A model generated the notes under the pieces. That model saw only the letters and a program-made list of their open reading frames with translations. It searched no databases and was not told where the DNA came from. Positions 52,210-61,710 of a stretch of DNA of 64,000 bases are shown piece after piece. Source of the stretch: an uncultured Muribaculaceae bacterium (GTDB lineage: Bacteria > Bacteroidota > Bacteroidia > Bacteroidales > Muribaculaceae). Position 1 is the stretch's first letter, and each line of letters opens with the position of its first letter. Where the stretch lies: NCBI GenBank assembly GCA_910579675.1, contig CAJTUF010000001.1, positions 62,001 through 126,000 on the forward strand. The letters are read 5' to 3'. A program made the position numbers and the translations under genes.

Positions 52210-52902
52210 ATGACCAAAGATTTCCGCAACTTCGCAGTGAAGCATATGGGCCTCAACGGCCACGCGCTCGACGACTATGTGAGCGCAGTCAATGCGGCCA
52301 ATAGCATAAGCGCAAGCTACATATCGCCCACCATCATCGAAGAGCGACAGCTCAACGTGGCCCAGATGGATGTGTTCTCGCGCCTCATGATGGACCGTAT
52401 CATTTTTCTTGGCACCGAAGTCAACGACTACACCGCCAATGTCATACAGGCCCAGCTGCTATATCTCGACTCGGCCGACCCCGGTAAGGATGTGAGCATC
52501 TACATCAACTCACCCGGCGGATCGGTATATGCCGGTCTTGGCATATACGACACCATGCAATATATATCGTCGGATGTTGCCACCATCTGCACCGGCATGG
52601 CTGCATCGATGGCCGCCGTGCTGCTCGTCAGCGGCACAAAGGGCAAGCGTTTTGCTCTCAAACACTCACGCGTAATGATCCATCAGCCTATGGGTGGCGC
52701 CCAGGGCCAGGCATCCGATATCGAGATCACAGCCCGCGAGATCCAGAAACTCAAGAAAGAGCTCTACACCATCATTGCCGACCACTCGGGACAGCCTTTC
52801 GACAAGGTGGAGCGCGACAGCGACCGCGACTATTGGATGACCTCGGAAGAGGCCCGCGACTATGGCATGATCGATGAAGTTCTTGTCCGCGCCAAGCATT
52901 GA
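52210..52902 (+). CDS. clpP: ATP-dependent Clp protease proteolytic subunit
   Basis: ClpP forms the 14-subunit chamber. The catalytic Ser133 (GMAASMAAVLL) and His158 (VMIHQPMGGAQGQ) are present, and an Asp of the triad lies in the ERDSDRDYWM region (about 207). The N-terminal 40 residues are longer than in E. coli, as is usual in Bacteroidetes. clpX follows 11 bases later. ClpXP is the protease for tmRNA-tagged products. Confidence 0.95.
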   Translation: MTKDFRNFAVKHMGLNGHALDDYVSAVNAANSISASYISPTIIEERQLNVAQMDVFSRLMMDRIIFLGTEVNDYTANVIQAQLLYLDSADPGKDVSIYINSPGGSVYAGLGIYDTMQYISSDVATICTGMAASMAAVLLVSGTKGKRFALKHSRVMIHQPMGGAQGQASDIEITAREIQKLKKELYTIIADHSGQPFDKVERDSDRDYWMTSEEARDYGMIDEVLVRAKH

Positions 52903-52913
52903 TAATCTGACTC

Positions 52914-54236
52914 ATGGCTAAGAAAAATTCATCTTCCGACTCCCAGCAGATCCACTGCTCGTTTTGCGGTCAGCCGGCCAACAACAGCATCGTCATGGTG
53001 CCCAGTGCAGATGAAAAGACTTTCATCTGCTCCGACTGCGTGGAGCGCCTTGACGAGATGGTGGGAGAGTATATGGAGCAATACAACATTGGCGGCCGCC
53101 GCAACGTGGGGCGCAAGAAGAAAGACTCTACAACAACCGCCTCTGCCGGCGATAGCCTTTCAAGCATCCCCAAACCCGCTGAGATCTCCGCGTTTCTCGA
53201 CCAGTATGTGATTGGTCAGGATGCCGCCAAGAAGTATCTCAGCGTGGCCGTCTACAACCACTACAAGCGTCTGTCACAGTATGCCCGGGGAGCCTCCACC
53301 GACGACGATGGCGTTGATATCGAAAAGAGCAACATAATCCTCGTAGGCCCCACCGGCACAGGCAAGACCCTTCTGGCCCGCACCATAGCGCGACTCCTCA
53401 ATGTGCCCTTCACCATTGTCGACGCAACGGTGCTCACCGAGGCCGGATATGTGGGCGAAGATATCGAGAGCCTGCTCACCCGTCTCCTTCAGGCAGCCGA
53501 CTACAATGTTGAGGCAGCCCAGAGGGGCATTGTATTTATCGACGAAATCGACAAGATTGCCCGCAAGAGCGACAATCCGTCGATCACCCGCGATGTGTCG
53601 GGCGAAGGTGTGCAGCAGGGACTCCTCAAACTCCTTGAGGGATCGGTGGTCAATGTGCCCCCACAAGGAGGCCGTAAGCATCCCGAGCAGAAGATGATTC
53701 CCGTCGACACCAAAAACATACTCTTCATATGCGGCGGTGCATTCGACGGCATCGAACGTAAAATCGCCCAAAGGCTCAACACCCATGTGGTGGGCTATGG
53801 CACCGACAAAGCCCGGGCATCAATCGACCGCGAGAATCTCCTGCGCCACGTAGCGCCCCAGGATCTCAAGAGCTTCGGACTCATCCCCGAGATTATAGGT
53901 CGTCTGCCGATACTCACCAATCTTGAGCCCCTCGACCGCAGCGCCCTGCGCCGCATACTCACCGAGCCCAAAAACGCCATCGTCCGACAATATGTCAAGC
54001 TCTTCAAGATGGATGGTGTCGACCTTGAGTTCACCCCCGAGGCGCTTGATCTGATTGTCGACAAGGCTATCGAATACAAGCTCGGAGCGCGCGGCCTGAG
54101 AGCAATCGTGGAGTCGATCATGATTGATCCCATGTACGAGCTCCCGTCGTCGGACCACAAAAACTTCACCGTCACAGCCGACTTTGCTCTTGAGCAGCTG
54201 CGCAAAGCCAACTTCGACACCACCCGCCCCGACTGA
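52914..54236 (+). CDS. clpX: ATP-dependent Clp protease ATP-binding subunit
   Basis: ClpX unfolds substrates for ClpP. The N-terminal zinc domain has CSFCGQPAN and CSDC cysteines. The AAA+ core carries Walker A GPTGTGKTLLA, Walker B IVFIDEIDKIA, the pore loop GYVGED, and sensor 2 GARGLR. The ClpP-docking loop is expected in the LLKLLEGSVVNVPPQGGRKHPEQ region. The 440-aa length is slightly above the usual 420. Confidence 0.96.
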   Translation: MAKKNSSSDSQQIHCSFCGQPANNSIVMVPSADEKTFICSDCVERLDEMVGEYMEQYNIGGRRNVGRKKKDSTTTASAGDSLSSIPKPAEISAFLDQYVIGQDAAKKYLSVAVYNHYKRLSQYARGASTDDDGVDIEKSNIILVGPTGTGKTLLARTIARLLNVPFTIVDATVLTEAGYVGEDIESLLTRLLQAADYNVEAAQRGIVFIDEIDKIARKSDNPSITRDVSGEGVQQGLLKLLEGSVVNVPPQGGRKHPEQKMIPVDTKNILFICGGAFDGIERKIAQRLNTHVVGYGTDKARASIDRENLLRHVAPQDLKSFGLIPEIIGRLPILTNLEPLDRSALRRILTEPKNAIVRQYVKLFKMDGVDLEFTPEALDLIVDKAIEYKLGARGLRAIVESIMIDPMYELPSSDHKNFTVTADFALEQLRKANFDTTRPD

Positions 54237-54319
54237 TTCCAATCCATCATCACTCCTCCGTCTCTCCTCTATCTATCTTTTTCACTTCATCGTCTCATCT
54301 ATCACCCTCCCCTCCCGCT

Positions 54320-56521
54320 ATGCCATCATCCCACATTGCCCCGCCGGCGCTTGACCTCTCGGCCGAGCTCAAGCGCCATTTCGGCTTCGACAAATTCAAG
54401 GGTAATCAGGAAGAAATAATCCGCACGCTCATGAGCGAGCGCGATGTCTTTGTGCTGATGCCAACCGGCGGCGGCAAGAGCCTCTGCTACCAGCTGCCGG
54501 CCCTGCTCATGGAAGGCACCGCAATAGTGATCTCGCCGCTTATCGCTCTGATGAAAAATCAGGTCGATGCCATGCGCAATTTTTCTGAAGCCGACACGGT
54601 GGCCCACTTCCTCAACTCGTCGCTCAACAAAGCGGCTATCGACAGAGTGAAGTCGGACGTGGTGTCAGGACGCACAAAGCTGCTCTATGTTGCTCCTGAG
54701 AGCCTGACCAAAGATGAGAATGTGGAGTTTCTAAGATCGGTCACAATATCGTTTTACGCCGTCGACGAGGCCCACTGCATATCGGAGTGGGGTCATGACT
54801 TCCGTCCTGAGTACCGACGCATACGCCCCATCATAAATGAGATAGGCCAGCATCCGGTAGTGGCTCTCACAGCCACCGCCACCCCCAAGGTGCAGCACGA
54901 CATTCAGAAAAACCTCGGCATGCTCGATGCCGTCGTGTTCAAGTCGTCGTTCAACCGCGAGAACCTTTACTATGAGGTGCGCCGCAAGACCGACAGCATC
55001 GACCGCGACATCATCCGCTTCATCAAACAAAACGAAGGCAAGAGCGGTATCATCTACTGCCTGAGCCGTAAAAAAGTAGAGGAACTGGCCGAATTTCTGA
55101 GCGTCAACGGCATCAAAGCCCTCCCCTATCATGCAGGCATGGACTCGGCCACCCGCTCTGAAAATCAGGACCAGTTTCTACTTGAGAAGATCGACGTGAT
55201 AGTGGCTACGATAGCATTCGGCATGGGCATCGACAAGCCCGACGTGCGATTCGTCATCCACTACGACATGCCCAAGAGCCTCGAAGGGTATTATCAGGAG
55301 ACGGGTCGCGCCGGTCGCGACGGCGGCGAGGGGCGTTGCGTGACATTCTATTCCCCCAAAGACCTCCGCAAGATGGAGAAGTTTATGCAGGGCAAACCTG
55401 TGGCCGAACAGGAAATAGGCAAGCAGCTTCTTGAAGAGACCGCCTCATATGCCGAGACAAGTGTGTGCCGCCGCAAGGTGTTGCTACACTACTTCGGTGA
55501 AGAGTACACCACCGACAACTGCTGCAACTGCGACAACTGCCTCCGTCCGCAAAAGAGTGTCGACGCACGCGAGGATCTCCTCGCCGTAATCGACGCTATC
55601 CTGTTTCTCAAAGAAAAGTTCAAAGCCAAGCACATCGTCGACCTCCTCAGGGGCCACATATCTTCGGATATACGCTCCTATCGCCACGACACTCTCGAGC
55701 TATTCGGATCTTGCTCCGACATCGATGAGCGCCGGCTGTCGGCCGTGGTGCGTCAGGCTATCATAGCCGGGTACATTTCCCGCGACATCGAAAACTACGG
55801 CATCCTGCGCATCACCCCGCAGGGCCATCAGTTTGTTTCACATCCCAAAGCATTCAAAATCGTGGAAGATATAGACTACAGCACCGACGAGGATGAATCC
55901 TATGCCGTGAAGGGGGGCGCAGGTTGCGCTGCCGACCCCGAGTTGTATTCAATCCTTAAAGACCTCAGAAAGAAAGTGGCGCAGGAACACTCACTTCCGC
56001 CCTATGTCATTTTCCAGGACCCCTCGCTCGAAGCGATGGCAACAACTTATCCCATCACTATCGACGAGCTCGCCAACATTTCGGGCGTAGGCGCCGGCAA
56101 AGCCAAACGCTACGGACAAGCGTTTGTCGACATCATACGCCGCCATGTCGACGACAACGAGATAGAGCGCCCCGAAGATATGGTGGTGCGCTCGGTAGCC
56201 AACAAGAGCAACGTGAAGATAGCGATCATCCAGGCCGTGGACCGTAAGGTGCCTCTGGAATCGATAGCCGAATCAAAAGGCCTCGAATATGAGGAACTGC
56301 TCGACAAGCTCGAAGCTATTGTGTATTCAGGCACCCGCATAAACATCAAATACGACATCGACGAACGCCTCGACCCCGACGATCAGGAAGAGCTCTTTGA
56401 ATATTTCAAAGAGAGCGAGAGCGGCGACCTGGAGGAAGCTTATGAGGAATATGGCGATGTTTATTCCGAAGAGGAGATAAGGCTCATGCGCATCCGGTTT
56501 CTCTCGGAAATGGGCAACTGA
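54320..56521 (+). CDS. recQ: ATP-dependent DNA helicase RecQ
   Basis: A 733-aa helicase. Walker A is MPTGGGKSLCYQLP, the DExH box is AVDEAHCISEWGHDFRPEY, and motif VI QETGRAGRDGGEG is present. The zinc subdomain has CRRKVLLHYFGEEYTTDNCCNCDNC. A winged helix and a C-terminal HRDC domain (SLPPYVIFQDPSLEAMATTYP) follow, then an acidic tail. It unwinds recombination and replication intermediates. It lies 83 bases after clpX. Confidence 0.95.
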   Translation: MPSSHIAPPALDLSAELKRHFGFDKFKGNQEEIIRTLMSERDVFVLMPTGGGKSLCYQLPALLMEGTAIVISPLIALMKNQVDAMRNFSEADTVAHFLNSSLNKAAIDRVKSDVVSGRTKLLYVAPESLTKDENVEFLRSVTISFYAVDEAHCISEWGHDFRPEYRRIRPIINEIGQHPVVALTATATPKVQHDIQKNLGMLDAVVFKSSFNRENLYYEVRRKTDSIDRDIIRFIKQNEGKSGIIYCLSRKKVEELAEFLSVNGIKALPYHAGMDSATRSENQDQFLLEKIDVIVATIAFGMGIDKPDVRFVIHYDMPKSLEGYYQETGRAGRDGGEGRCVTFYSPKDLRKMEKFMQGKPVAEQEIGKQLLEETASYAETSVCRRKVLLHYFGEEYTTDNCCNCDNCLRPQKSVDAREDLLAVIDAILFLKEKFKAKHIVDLLRGHISSDIRSYRHDTLELFGSCSDIDERRLSAVVRQAIIAGYISRDIENYGILRITPQGHQFVSHPKAFKIVEDIDYSTDEDESYAVKGGAGCAADPELYSILKDLRKKVAQEHSLPPYVIFQDPSLEAMATTYPITIDELANISGVGAGKAKRYGQAFVDIIRRHVDDNEIERPEDMVVRSVANKSNVKIAIIQAVDRKVPLESIAESKGLEYEELLDKLEAIVYSGTRINIKYDIDERLDPDDQEELFEYFKESESGDLEEAYEEYGDVYSEEEIRLMRIRFLSEMGN

Positions 56522-56560
56522 TCCATTCTGGATACTCCTCAACCCTTTATCCCCTCAGTC

Positions 56561-57256
56561 ATGGCCAAACAATCCACTTCATCCCCGCGCTCCGACAGCA
56601 AACTGGTGAGCTACTCAGGGGTCGACATCTACCGCCAGGAACTCAAGGTGCTCGGTGGAGTCGACTTCTCGCTCGACCCGGGCGAATTTGTCTACCTTCT
56701 CGGCAAAGTAGGCAGCGGCAAGTCGTCGCTTCTCAAGTCGATATATGCCGAGATCCCGGTGGCCGACGGAGAAGCCCGGGTGTATGAATATGATCTCACC
56801 CGACTACGCCGTCGTGACATCCCCTATCTGCGCCGCCGCATAGGGATAGTGTTTCAGGACTTCCAGCTCCTCACCGACCGCGACGTCTACTCCAACCTCG
56901 CCTTTGTGCTCGGAGCCACAGGCTGGTCTGATTCCCGCGAGATCGACACCCGTATCGATGAGGTGCTCGCCGAGGTGGGCATGCAGGACAAAGCCTACAA
57001 AATGCCCCACGAACTGTCGGGCGGCGAGCAACAACGCATTGTCATAGCCAGGGCTCTGCTCAACAAGCCGCGTCTCATCCTTGCCGATGAGCCTACGGGC
57101 AATCTCGATCCCGACACTGGCAATCAGATTGTGGAGCGGCTTCAGGCAATAGCCTCGCGGGGCACAGCCGTAGTGATGGCCACCCATAACCTGCAGATTG
57201 TGGGGCGTTATCCAGGCAGGATAGTATATTGCCGCGACCACAGGGTCATAGAGTAA
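56561..57256 (+). CDS. ftsE: Cell division ATP-binding protein FtsE
   Basis: A 231-aa ABC ATPase with Walker A LGKVGSGKSSLLKSIY, signature LSGGEQQRIVIARALLNKP and Walker B LILADEPTGNLDP. FtsE-type features are the FQDFQLLTDRDVYSNLAFVLG segment and MATHNLQIV. It would work with FtsX to drive cell-wall hydrolysis at the division site, but no ftsX gene is next to it. A long hairpin follows the stop. Confidence 0.9.
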   Translation: MAKQSTSSPRSDSKLVSYSGVDIYRQELKVLGGVDFSLDPGEFVYLLGKVGSGKSSLLKSIYAEIPVADGEARVYEYDLTRLRRRDIPYLRRRIGIVFQDFQLLTDRDVYSNLAFVLGATGWSDSREIDTRIDEVLAEVGMQDKAYKMPHELSGGEQQRIVIARALLNKPRLILADEPTGNLDPDTGNQIVERLQAIASRGTAVVMATHNLQIVGRYPGRIVYCRDHRVIE

Positions 57257-57278
57257 TCATTCACACACCACAGACACA

Positions 57279-57338
57279 GCAGCGGTCCATCTGCCCGTAG
57301 ATTTTCCCTTTCCGGGATCCGGGACGATGGGCCGCTGC
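57279..57338. terminator. Hairpin after ftsE
   Basis: GCAGCGGTCCATC (57279-57291) pairs with GATGGGCCGCTGC (57326-57338) with one G-U pair. The loop holds a second small hairpin. There is no T-run. It lies between ftsE and the convergent rprY, so it may act for both. Confidence 0.55.
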
Positions 57339-57490
57339 CTTGTCAGTGTAATTAAGACCTATGTATAATAAGTAAGAATAATTATGATTGTGGATATGAT
57401 CATTACTTTAACTTTATATACTTGAATTAAGGCTCCCGAGAGGGAGGTGGACACAAAGGCAGGAGAGCCATGGCTCGCCCTCGCCTCAGA

Positions 57491-58195
57491 TCAGGCATGA
57501 TCGGCGTCGGGAGCGATGAGCTTGTAGCCCTTGCCGTGGATGTTGATGATCTCGATCGACGGATCTTCGCGCAGGTGCTTGCGCAGCTTGGTGATGTAGA
57601 CATCCATCGAGCGGGCATTGAAATAGTTGTCGTCGATCCAGATCGCCTTGAGAGCAAAGTTGCGCTCGAGGATCTCGTTGACGTGGGAGCAGAGGAGAGC
57701 AAGAAGTTCGCTCTCCTTGGTGGTGAGCTTAGTAACCTTGTCGTCGATCATCAGCACCTGCTTCTGGGTGTCGAAGGTAAAACGCCCGATCTTGTACATG
57801 GTAATCTCCTTGCCCTTCTTACCCTTCACGCGGCGAAGGATGGCCTCGATGCGGAACACGAGCTCCTCCATCGAGAAGGGTTTGGTGATATAGTCGTCGG
57901 CACCGATCTTGAAGCCTTCGAGGATATCCTCTTTGAGCGACTTGGCGGTAAGGAAAATGATGGGCACGTCGGCATTGACGGTGCGGATCTCCTGAGCCAG
58001 AGCGAAACCATCTTTGCGGGGCATCATGACGTCGAGCACACAGAGGTCGTATTTACCTTTGAGGAAAGCCTTGTAACCGGCCTCGCCGTCGGAAAACAGG
58101 TCGGCATTAAAGCCCTTTGCCTGAAGATACTCGCGCAGGAGCATACCGAGATTTTCGTCGTCCTCGGTGAGTAATATACGCAGTCTTTCTTCCAT
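57491..58195 (-). CDS. rprY: Response regulator, RprY-like (OmpR family)
   Basis: The receiver domain has the acidic pocket EDD, the phosphorylated Asp55 (CVLDVMMP), a conserved Lys in IIFLTAKS, and the output domain is an OmpR/PhoB winged helix (LTTKESELLALLCSHVNEILERNFALKAIW). Its position after a histidine kinase of the RprX type and its close similarity to Bacteroides RprY support the name. RprY is reported to control metabolic and stress genes. Confidence 0.9.
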   Translation of the reverse strand: MEERLRILLTEDDENLGMLLREYLQAKGFNADLFSDGEAGYKAFLKGKYDLCVLDVMMPRKDGFALAQEIRTVNADVPIIFLTAKSLKEDILEGFKIGADDYITKPFSMEELVFRIEAILRRVKGKKGKEITMYKIGRFTFDTQKQVLMIDDKVTKLTTKESELLALLCSHVNEILERNFALKAIWIDDNYFNARSMDVYITKLRKHLREDPSIEIINIHGKGYKLIAPDADHA

Positions 58196-58208
58196 AATCT
58201 ATCTTGAG

Positions 58209-59738
58209 TTAAGCGTTGAGCGGTAGGGTTATTATGAATTTGGTGCCGGAGCCGGGTTCGCTCTCCACGGCTATCTGACCTCCGAGCTGGCGCAGGATGC
58301 GCTGCACATAGGCCAGTCCGAGGCCAAAACCTTTCACGTCGTGGCGGTTGCCGGTCGACACTCTGTAAAATTTATCAAATATCTTTTTAAGTTCCTCCTT
58401 GCGGATGCCTATGCCGTTGTCGGCCACTTCGATGCGTAGCTTCCGGTCCTGATCGATGTTGCAGGTCGACACTTCAAGGCGCAGAGGCTCGTCTTCACGG
58501 CGATATTTCACAGCATTGTCGAGCAGATTGAATATCACATTGGTGAAGTGCATCTCATCGACATTCACTATCGGATCGGCGGCATCAAGATGGGCCGAGA
58601 TCGTACCCCCGTATTTCTCTACCTTCAGCTTGAAGGTGTGCACAACATTGTCGATCACTTTGTTTGCATCGACATCGGTGAGCTTGAGCTGGGTGCCCTG
58701 ACGTTCAAACATCGACATCTGAAGCACCTTCTCGACCTGGAAGCGAAGCCTGCGGGTCTCATCATTGATCACCCCCGAGATGTGCTCAAGCATCTTGGGC
58801 GATTTCATCACCGCTCCATCGTTGAGCATTTGGGCAGCCAACGAGATGGTAGAGATAGGTGTCTTGAACTCGTGGGTCATGTTGTTGATGAAGTCATTTT
58901 TCATCTCTGTGAGCTTCTTCTGCCTGAAGCTGAGAGCTATCGTGTAGATAAATGTCACCAGCAGGATGAATGTGAACACAAAGGTGGGTATCATGAACTT
59001 GACCGACGAGAAGATATAATCGCGCATGGTGGGGAAGTAGACCTTGAGATAATTCATGCGCGAGGGCGAATCAGAGGGAAAGAGAGGCTGGGCAAATGTC
59101 GAAGTGTTCTGGCTCTCGGCATTACTGTAGCCGGCCGAACGGTACACTACGGCACCCATGCGGTTGACCACAGCATACTCGAACGGGAGAGTCAGACCAT
59201 TGTTGTCGAGCTCGGTGCGCAGATACGATGCCACACGTGCCGAGTCGGCCCGCTCAGTGAGCGGGCGGTTGCCTGAATGACTTATGATATTTAGGATCAC
59301 CTCATTGAGGAGCGTGCGCTGATACATATACTGGCCTCTGAGAATCTCCTGCATCGACTTCTGGCGGTCTTTGAGCGAGAGATTGGAAAGCTGGGGCGAG
59401 AGCGACGAAAGGTCGCCCTTGAGAGTGATGTCGCCCTCAAGTCCCTCGCCGGTAGTAAACGAATAAGTGATACCTCCTACCTGCGATGAGCCGTCGGAGG
59501 ATGTGAACCCGGGCAGGAGCGACGATCGGATACTCGCCACATCCTCTTCGAGATAATACTTGGCCTCATCCTGCTCCAGGGCTGTGGTCACGGCATAGAG
59601 GCTCCGCTTAACGCCCTCGTCAAACTGGTCATCACGCATCTTCACCATGTTGCGCATATATGTGATCTGCATATAGAGCAACCCGGCAAAGGTCAAGCCC
59701 ATGATGATGGTAAGAAACCAGATGGTCGACTTTTTCAT
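58209..59738 (-). CDS. rprX: Sensor histidine kinase, RprX-like
   Basis: A 509-aa kinase. A membrane segment near residues 7-25 and another at about 248-270 enclose a sensor region. The HisKA box is FINNMTHEFKTPISTISLAAQ with His289. The HATPase has FNLLDNAVKYRREDEP, the G1 box VADNGIGIRKEELKKIF and G2 GFGLGLAYVQRI. It lies 13 bases upstream of rprY on the same strand. Confidence 0.92.
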   Translation of the reverse strand: MKKSTIWFLTIIMGLTFAGLLYMQITYMRNMVKMRDDQFDEGVKRSLYAVTTALEQDEAKYYLEEDVASIRSSLLPGFTSSDGSSQVGGITYSFTTGEGLEGDITLKGDLSSLSPQLSNLSLKDRQKSMQEILRGQYMYQRTLLNEVILNIISHSGNRPLTERADSARVASYLRTELDNNGLTLPFEYAVVNRMGAVVYRSAGYSNAESQNTSTFAQPLFPSDSPSRMNYLKVYFPTMRDYIFSSVKFMIPTFVFTFILLVTFIYTIALSFRQKKLTEMKNDFINNMTHEFKTPISTISLAAQMLNDGAVMKSPKMLEHISGVINDETRRLRFQVEKVLQMSMFERQGTQLKLTDVDANKVIDNVVHTFKLKVEKYGGTISAHLDAADPIVNVDEMHFTNVIFNLLDNAVKYRREDEPLRLEVSTCNIDQDRKLRIEVADNGIGIRKEELKKIFDKFYRVSTGNRHDVKGFGLGLAYVQRILRQLGGQIAVESEPGSGTKFIITLPLNA

Positions 59739-60085
59739 CTTTAATCAGTGGAGGCTCCCCCGGATGGGAGGGGGCCGTTTTGCTTTAGGTGGTGGGAGAA
59801 AGGGGTTGTGTTGATGGGTGCTGTTTGTTTAACTATGATTTGTTAACAAATATGAAGCGACAAAGGTTGTGTCGAAACACCCTTTGATACCGCAAATGTT
59901 AAAGCACATCGCAAAATTAACACTTAAATGTTAAATCAACAACTATTCCCCTATCTTTTTAATATATTTTTTCTCACTTCCCGTAAGCATTTATTTCTGA
60001 CGCCTTAGATTGGCTCTGAGTGTTTTTTGAAAGGTGGGTGAGGGAAAAATGGCGCAATTTTGGAGCGGGTGCCGTCCTTTTTTCG
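59739..60085. other. Divergent intergenic region between rprX and the DUF4199-like gene
   Basis: About 350 bases without a coding sequence. On the minus strand TAATTTTG (CAAAATTA at 59912-59919) is a -7 candidate for rprX. The rest is an AT-rich stretch with repeated GTTAAAT-type words (around 59890-59940). No RNA structure or further gene was recognised. Confidence 0.5.
59912..59919 (-). promoter_or_regulatory. -7 promoter candidate for rprXY
   Basis: CAAAATTA on the plus strand reads TAATTTTG on the minus strand. It gives a long leader of about 170 bases before the rprX ATG at 59738. Confidence 0.45.
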
Positions 60086-60093
60086 TAACTTTG
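60086..60093 (+). promoter_or_regulatory. -7 promoter element for the 60134 gene
   Basis: TAACTTTG at 60086-60093 lies 40 bases before the ATG at 60134. Confidence 0.55.
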
Positions 60094-60133
60094 TCGTGTC
60101 GGCAGGCCATCACTGGGCCTCCGCATTGCTACT

Positions 60134-60697
60134 ATGCCCACAACCAACTCATTGACATCGCCTTACAGCCGTGGTGCCCATGACGGGTTATCCTTTGCCG
60201 TCTATCTGACGGTGATGTTTTTCGCCTCGATCTACACTACCCGTGTGGCCCTCCTCTCTCTCCTTGCCATCCTGATGATGCTCGGAGTGCCTTTTGTCAT
60301 ATACCGCTATCTGCGCCGCGCATATGTGGCCGACGGTGGCACCACCATCATGTCGGGACTATGGATGCACGGCATCATGATATTTCTCTGCGGCAGCCTC
60401 CTTGCCGGAGCCGTCGAGGTGGTGTGGCTACGATGGATCGACCCCACCTATATCGTCGATCAGATCCACTCCATCATCGACCTCTACTCCAATTCTGGAT
60501 GGGAGCGGGGAGAAGAAATGGCCCAGGTGCTTCAACGCATGATCGACAATAGCCTCATCCCCTCGGCCATTTCAATAGTCATGGAGATGATATGGCTCAG
60601 CGTGTTCTCCGGCTCTCTCCTCTCGGCTTTGATCGCATTGCTGGTGCGTGCACGTCCCATAAGGAGCAACAACGCTTCATCAAACAATGATCTTTAA
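60134..60697 (+). CDS. DUF4199-like membrane protein, 187 aa
   Basis: Four hydrophobic segments (about residues 20-60, 75-100 and 140-170) follow a short Thr/Ser-rich start, in the layout of the DUF4199 membrane family common in Bacteroidetes. It stands eight bases before a glycosyltransferase, with which it may act at the membrane. Its biochemical role is unknown. Confidence 0.65.
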   Translation: MPTTNSLTSPYSRGAHDGLSFAVYLTVMFFASIYTTRVALLSLLAILMMLGVPFVIYRYLRRAYVADGGTTIMSGLWMHGIMIFLCGSLLAGAVEVVWLRWIDPTYIVDQIHSIIDLYSNSGWERGEEMAQVLQRMIDNSLIPSAISIVMEMIWLSVFSGSLLSALIALLVRARPIRSNNASSNNDL

Positions 60698-60705
60698 CCA
60701 TTCAA

Positions 60706-61680
60706 ATGGATATATCAGTAATAGTCCCACTATACAACGAGGCAGAGTCGCTCCCTGAGCTGGAAGCCTGGATAGCTCGGGTTATGGAGGCCAACGGCTT
60801 CTCCTACGAGGTGATTTTTGTCAACGACGGCTCTACCGACGGATCTTGGAATGTGGTCGAGAGCCTCGCCATGAAAAATCCGTCCGTCAAGGGCGTGTCG
60901 TTTCGCCGCAACTACGGAAAGAGTCCGGCTCTCAACTCAGGCTTTGCCCGCGCTCAGGGCGATGTGGTGATCACCATGGACGCCGACCTCCAGGACTCAC
61001 CTGATGAGATACCGGAACTATACCGCATGATCACTCAAGATGGCTACGACCTCGTGAGCGGATGGAAGCGCAAGCGCTACGACCCTCTGTCGAAAACCAT
61101 CCCTACGAAGCTGTTCAACGCCACGGCCCGGAAAGTGAGCGGCATCCACAATCTCCACGACTTCAACTGCGGCCTCAAAGCCTACCGCAATGAGGTGGTG
61201 AAGCATATCGAGGTCTACGGCGATATGCACCGCTACATTCCCTACCTTGCCAAAAATGCAGGTTTCTGCAAGATAGGCGAAAAGGTTGTCCACCATCAGG
61301 CCCGAAAATACGGTAAGACCAAGTTTGGGCTCGACCGGTTTGTCAACGGCTATCTCGATCTGGCCACCCTCTGGTTCACCGGGCGCTTCGGCGTAAAGCC
61401 CATGCACTTTTTCGGGCTACTCGGTTCCTTGATGTTCATGATAGGCATCATTGCCGTAGCCGTCGTCGGAGGCATGAAACTCTACAATATGTATTCGGGC
61501 CACAACTACACACTCGTGACCGACTCGCCCTACTTCTATCTCGCATTGACAACAATGCTGCTCGGCACCCAGCTCTTCCTCGCCGGATTCATAGGCGAGT
61601 TGGTGGTGCGTAACGCTCCTGGCCGCAACCATTATGAGATCGACCACGAACTGCGCACCTCAGCTCCCGATCATCAGTAA
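60706..61680 (+). CDS. Family 2 glycosyltransferase (GtrB/dolichol-phosphate mannosyltransferase-like)
   Basis: The GT2 domain begins MDISVIVPLYNEAESLPEL, with the acidic motif VFVNDGSTDGS and DADLQDSPDEI (DxD). Two membrane segments close the C-terminus (HFFGLLGSLMFMIGIIAVAVVGG and FYLALTTMLLGTQLFLAGFIGELVV). This is the layout of enzymes that load a lipid carrier (undecaprenyl phosphate) with a sugar. The sugar is unknown. It follows the DUF4199-like gene. Confidence 0.88.
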   Translation: MDISVIVPLYNEAESLPELEAWIARVMEANGFSYEVIFVNDGSTDGSWNVVESLAMKNPSVKGVSFRRNYGKSPALNSGFARAQGDVVITMDADLQDSPDEIPELYRMITQDGYDLVSGWKRKRYDPLSKTIPTKLFNATARKVSGIHNLHDFNCGLKAYRNEVVKHIEVYGDMHRYIPYLAKNAGFCKIGEKVVHHQARKYGKTKFGLDRFVNGYLDLATLWFTGRFGVKPMHFFGLLGSLMFMIGIIAVAVVGGMKLYNMYSGHNYTLVTDSPYFYLALTTMLLGTQLFLAGFIGELVVRNAPGRNHYEIDHELRTSAPDHQ

Positions 61681-61710
61681 TCCATCCACACAAATCCTCA
61701 CCATCCGCAT

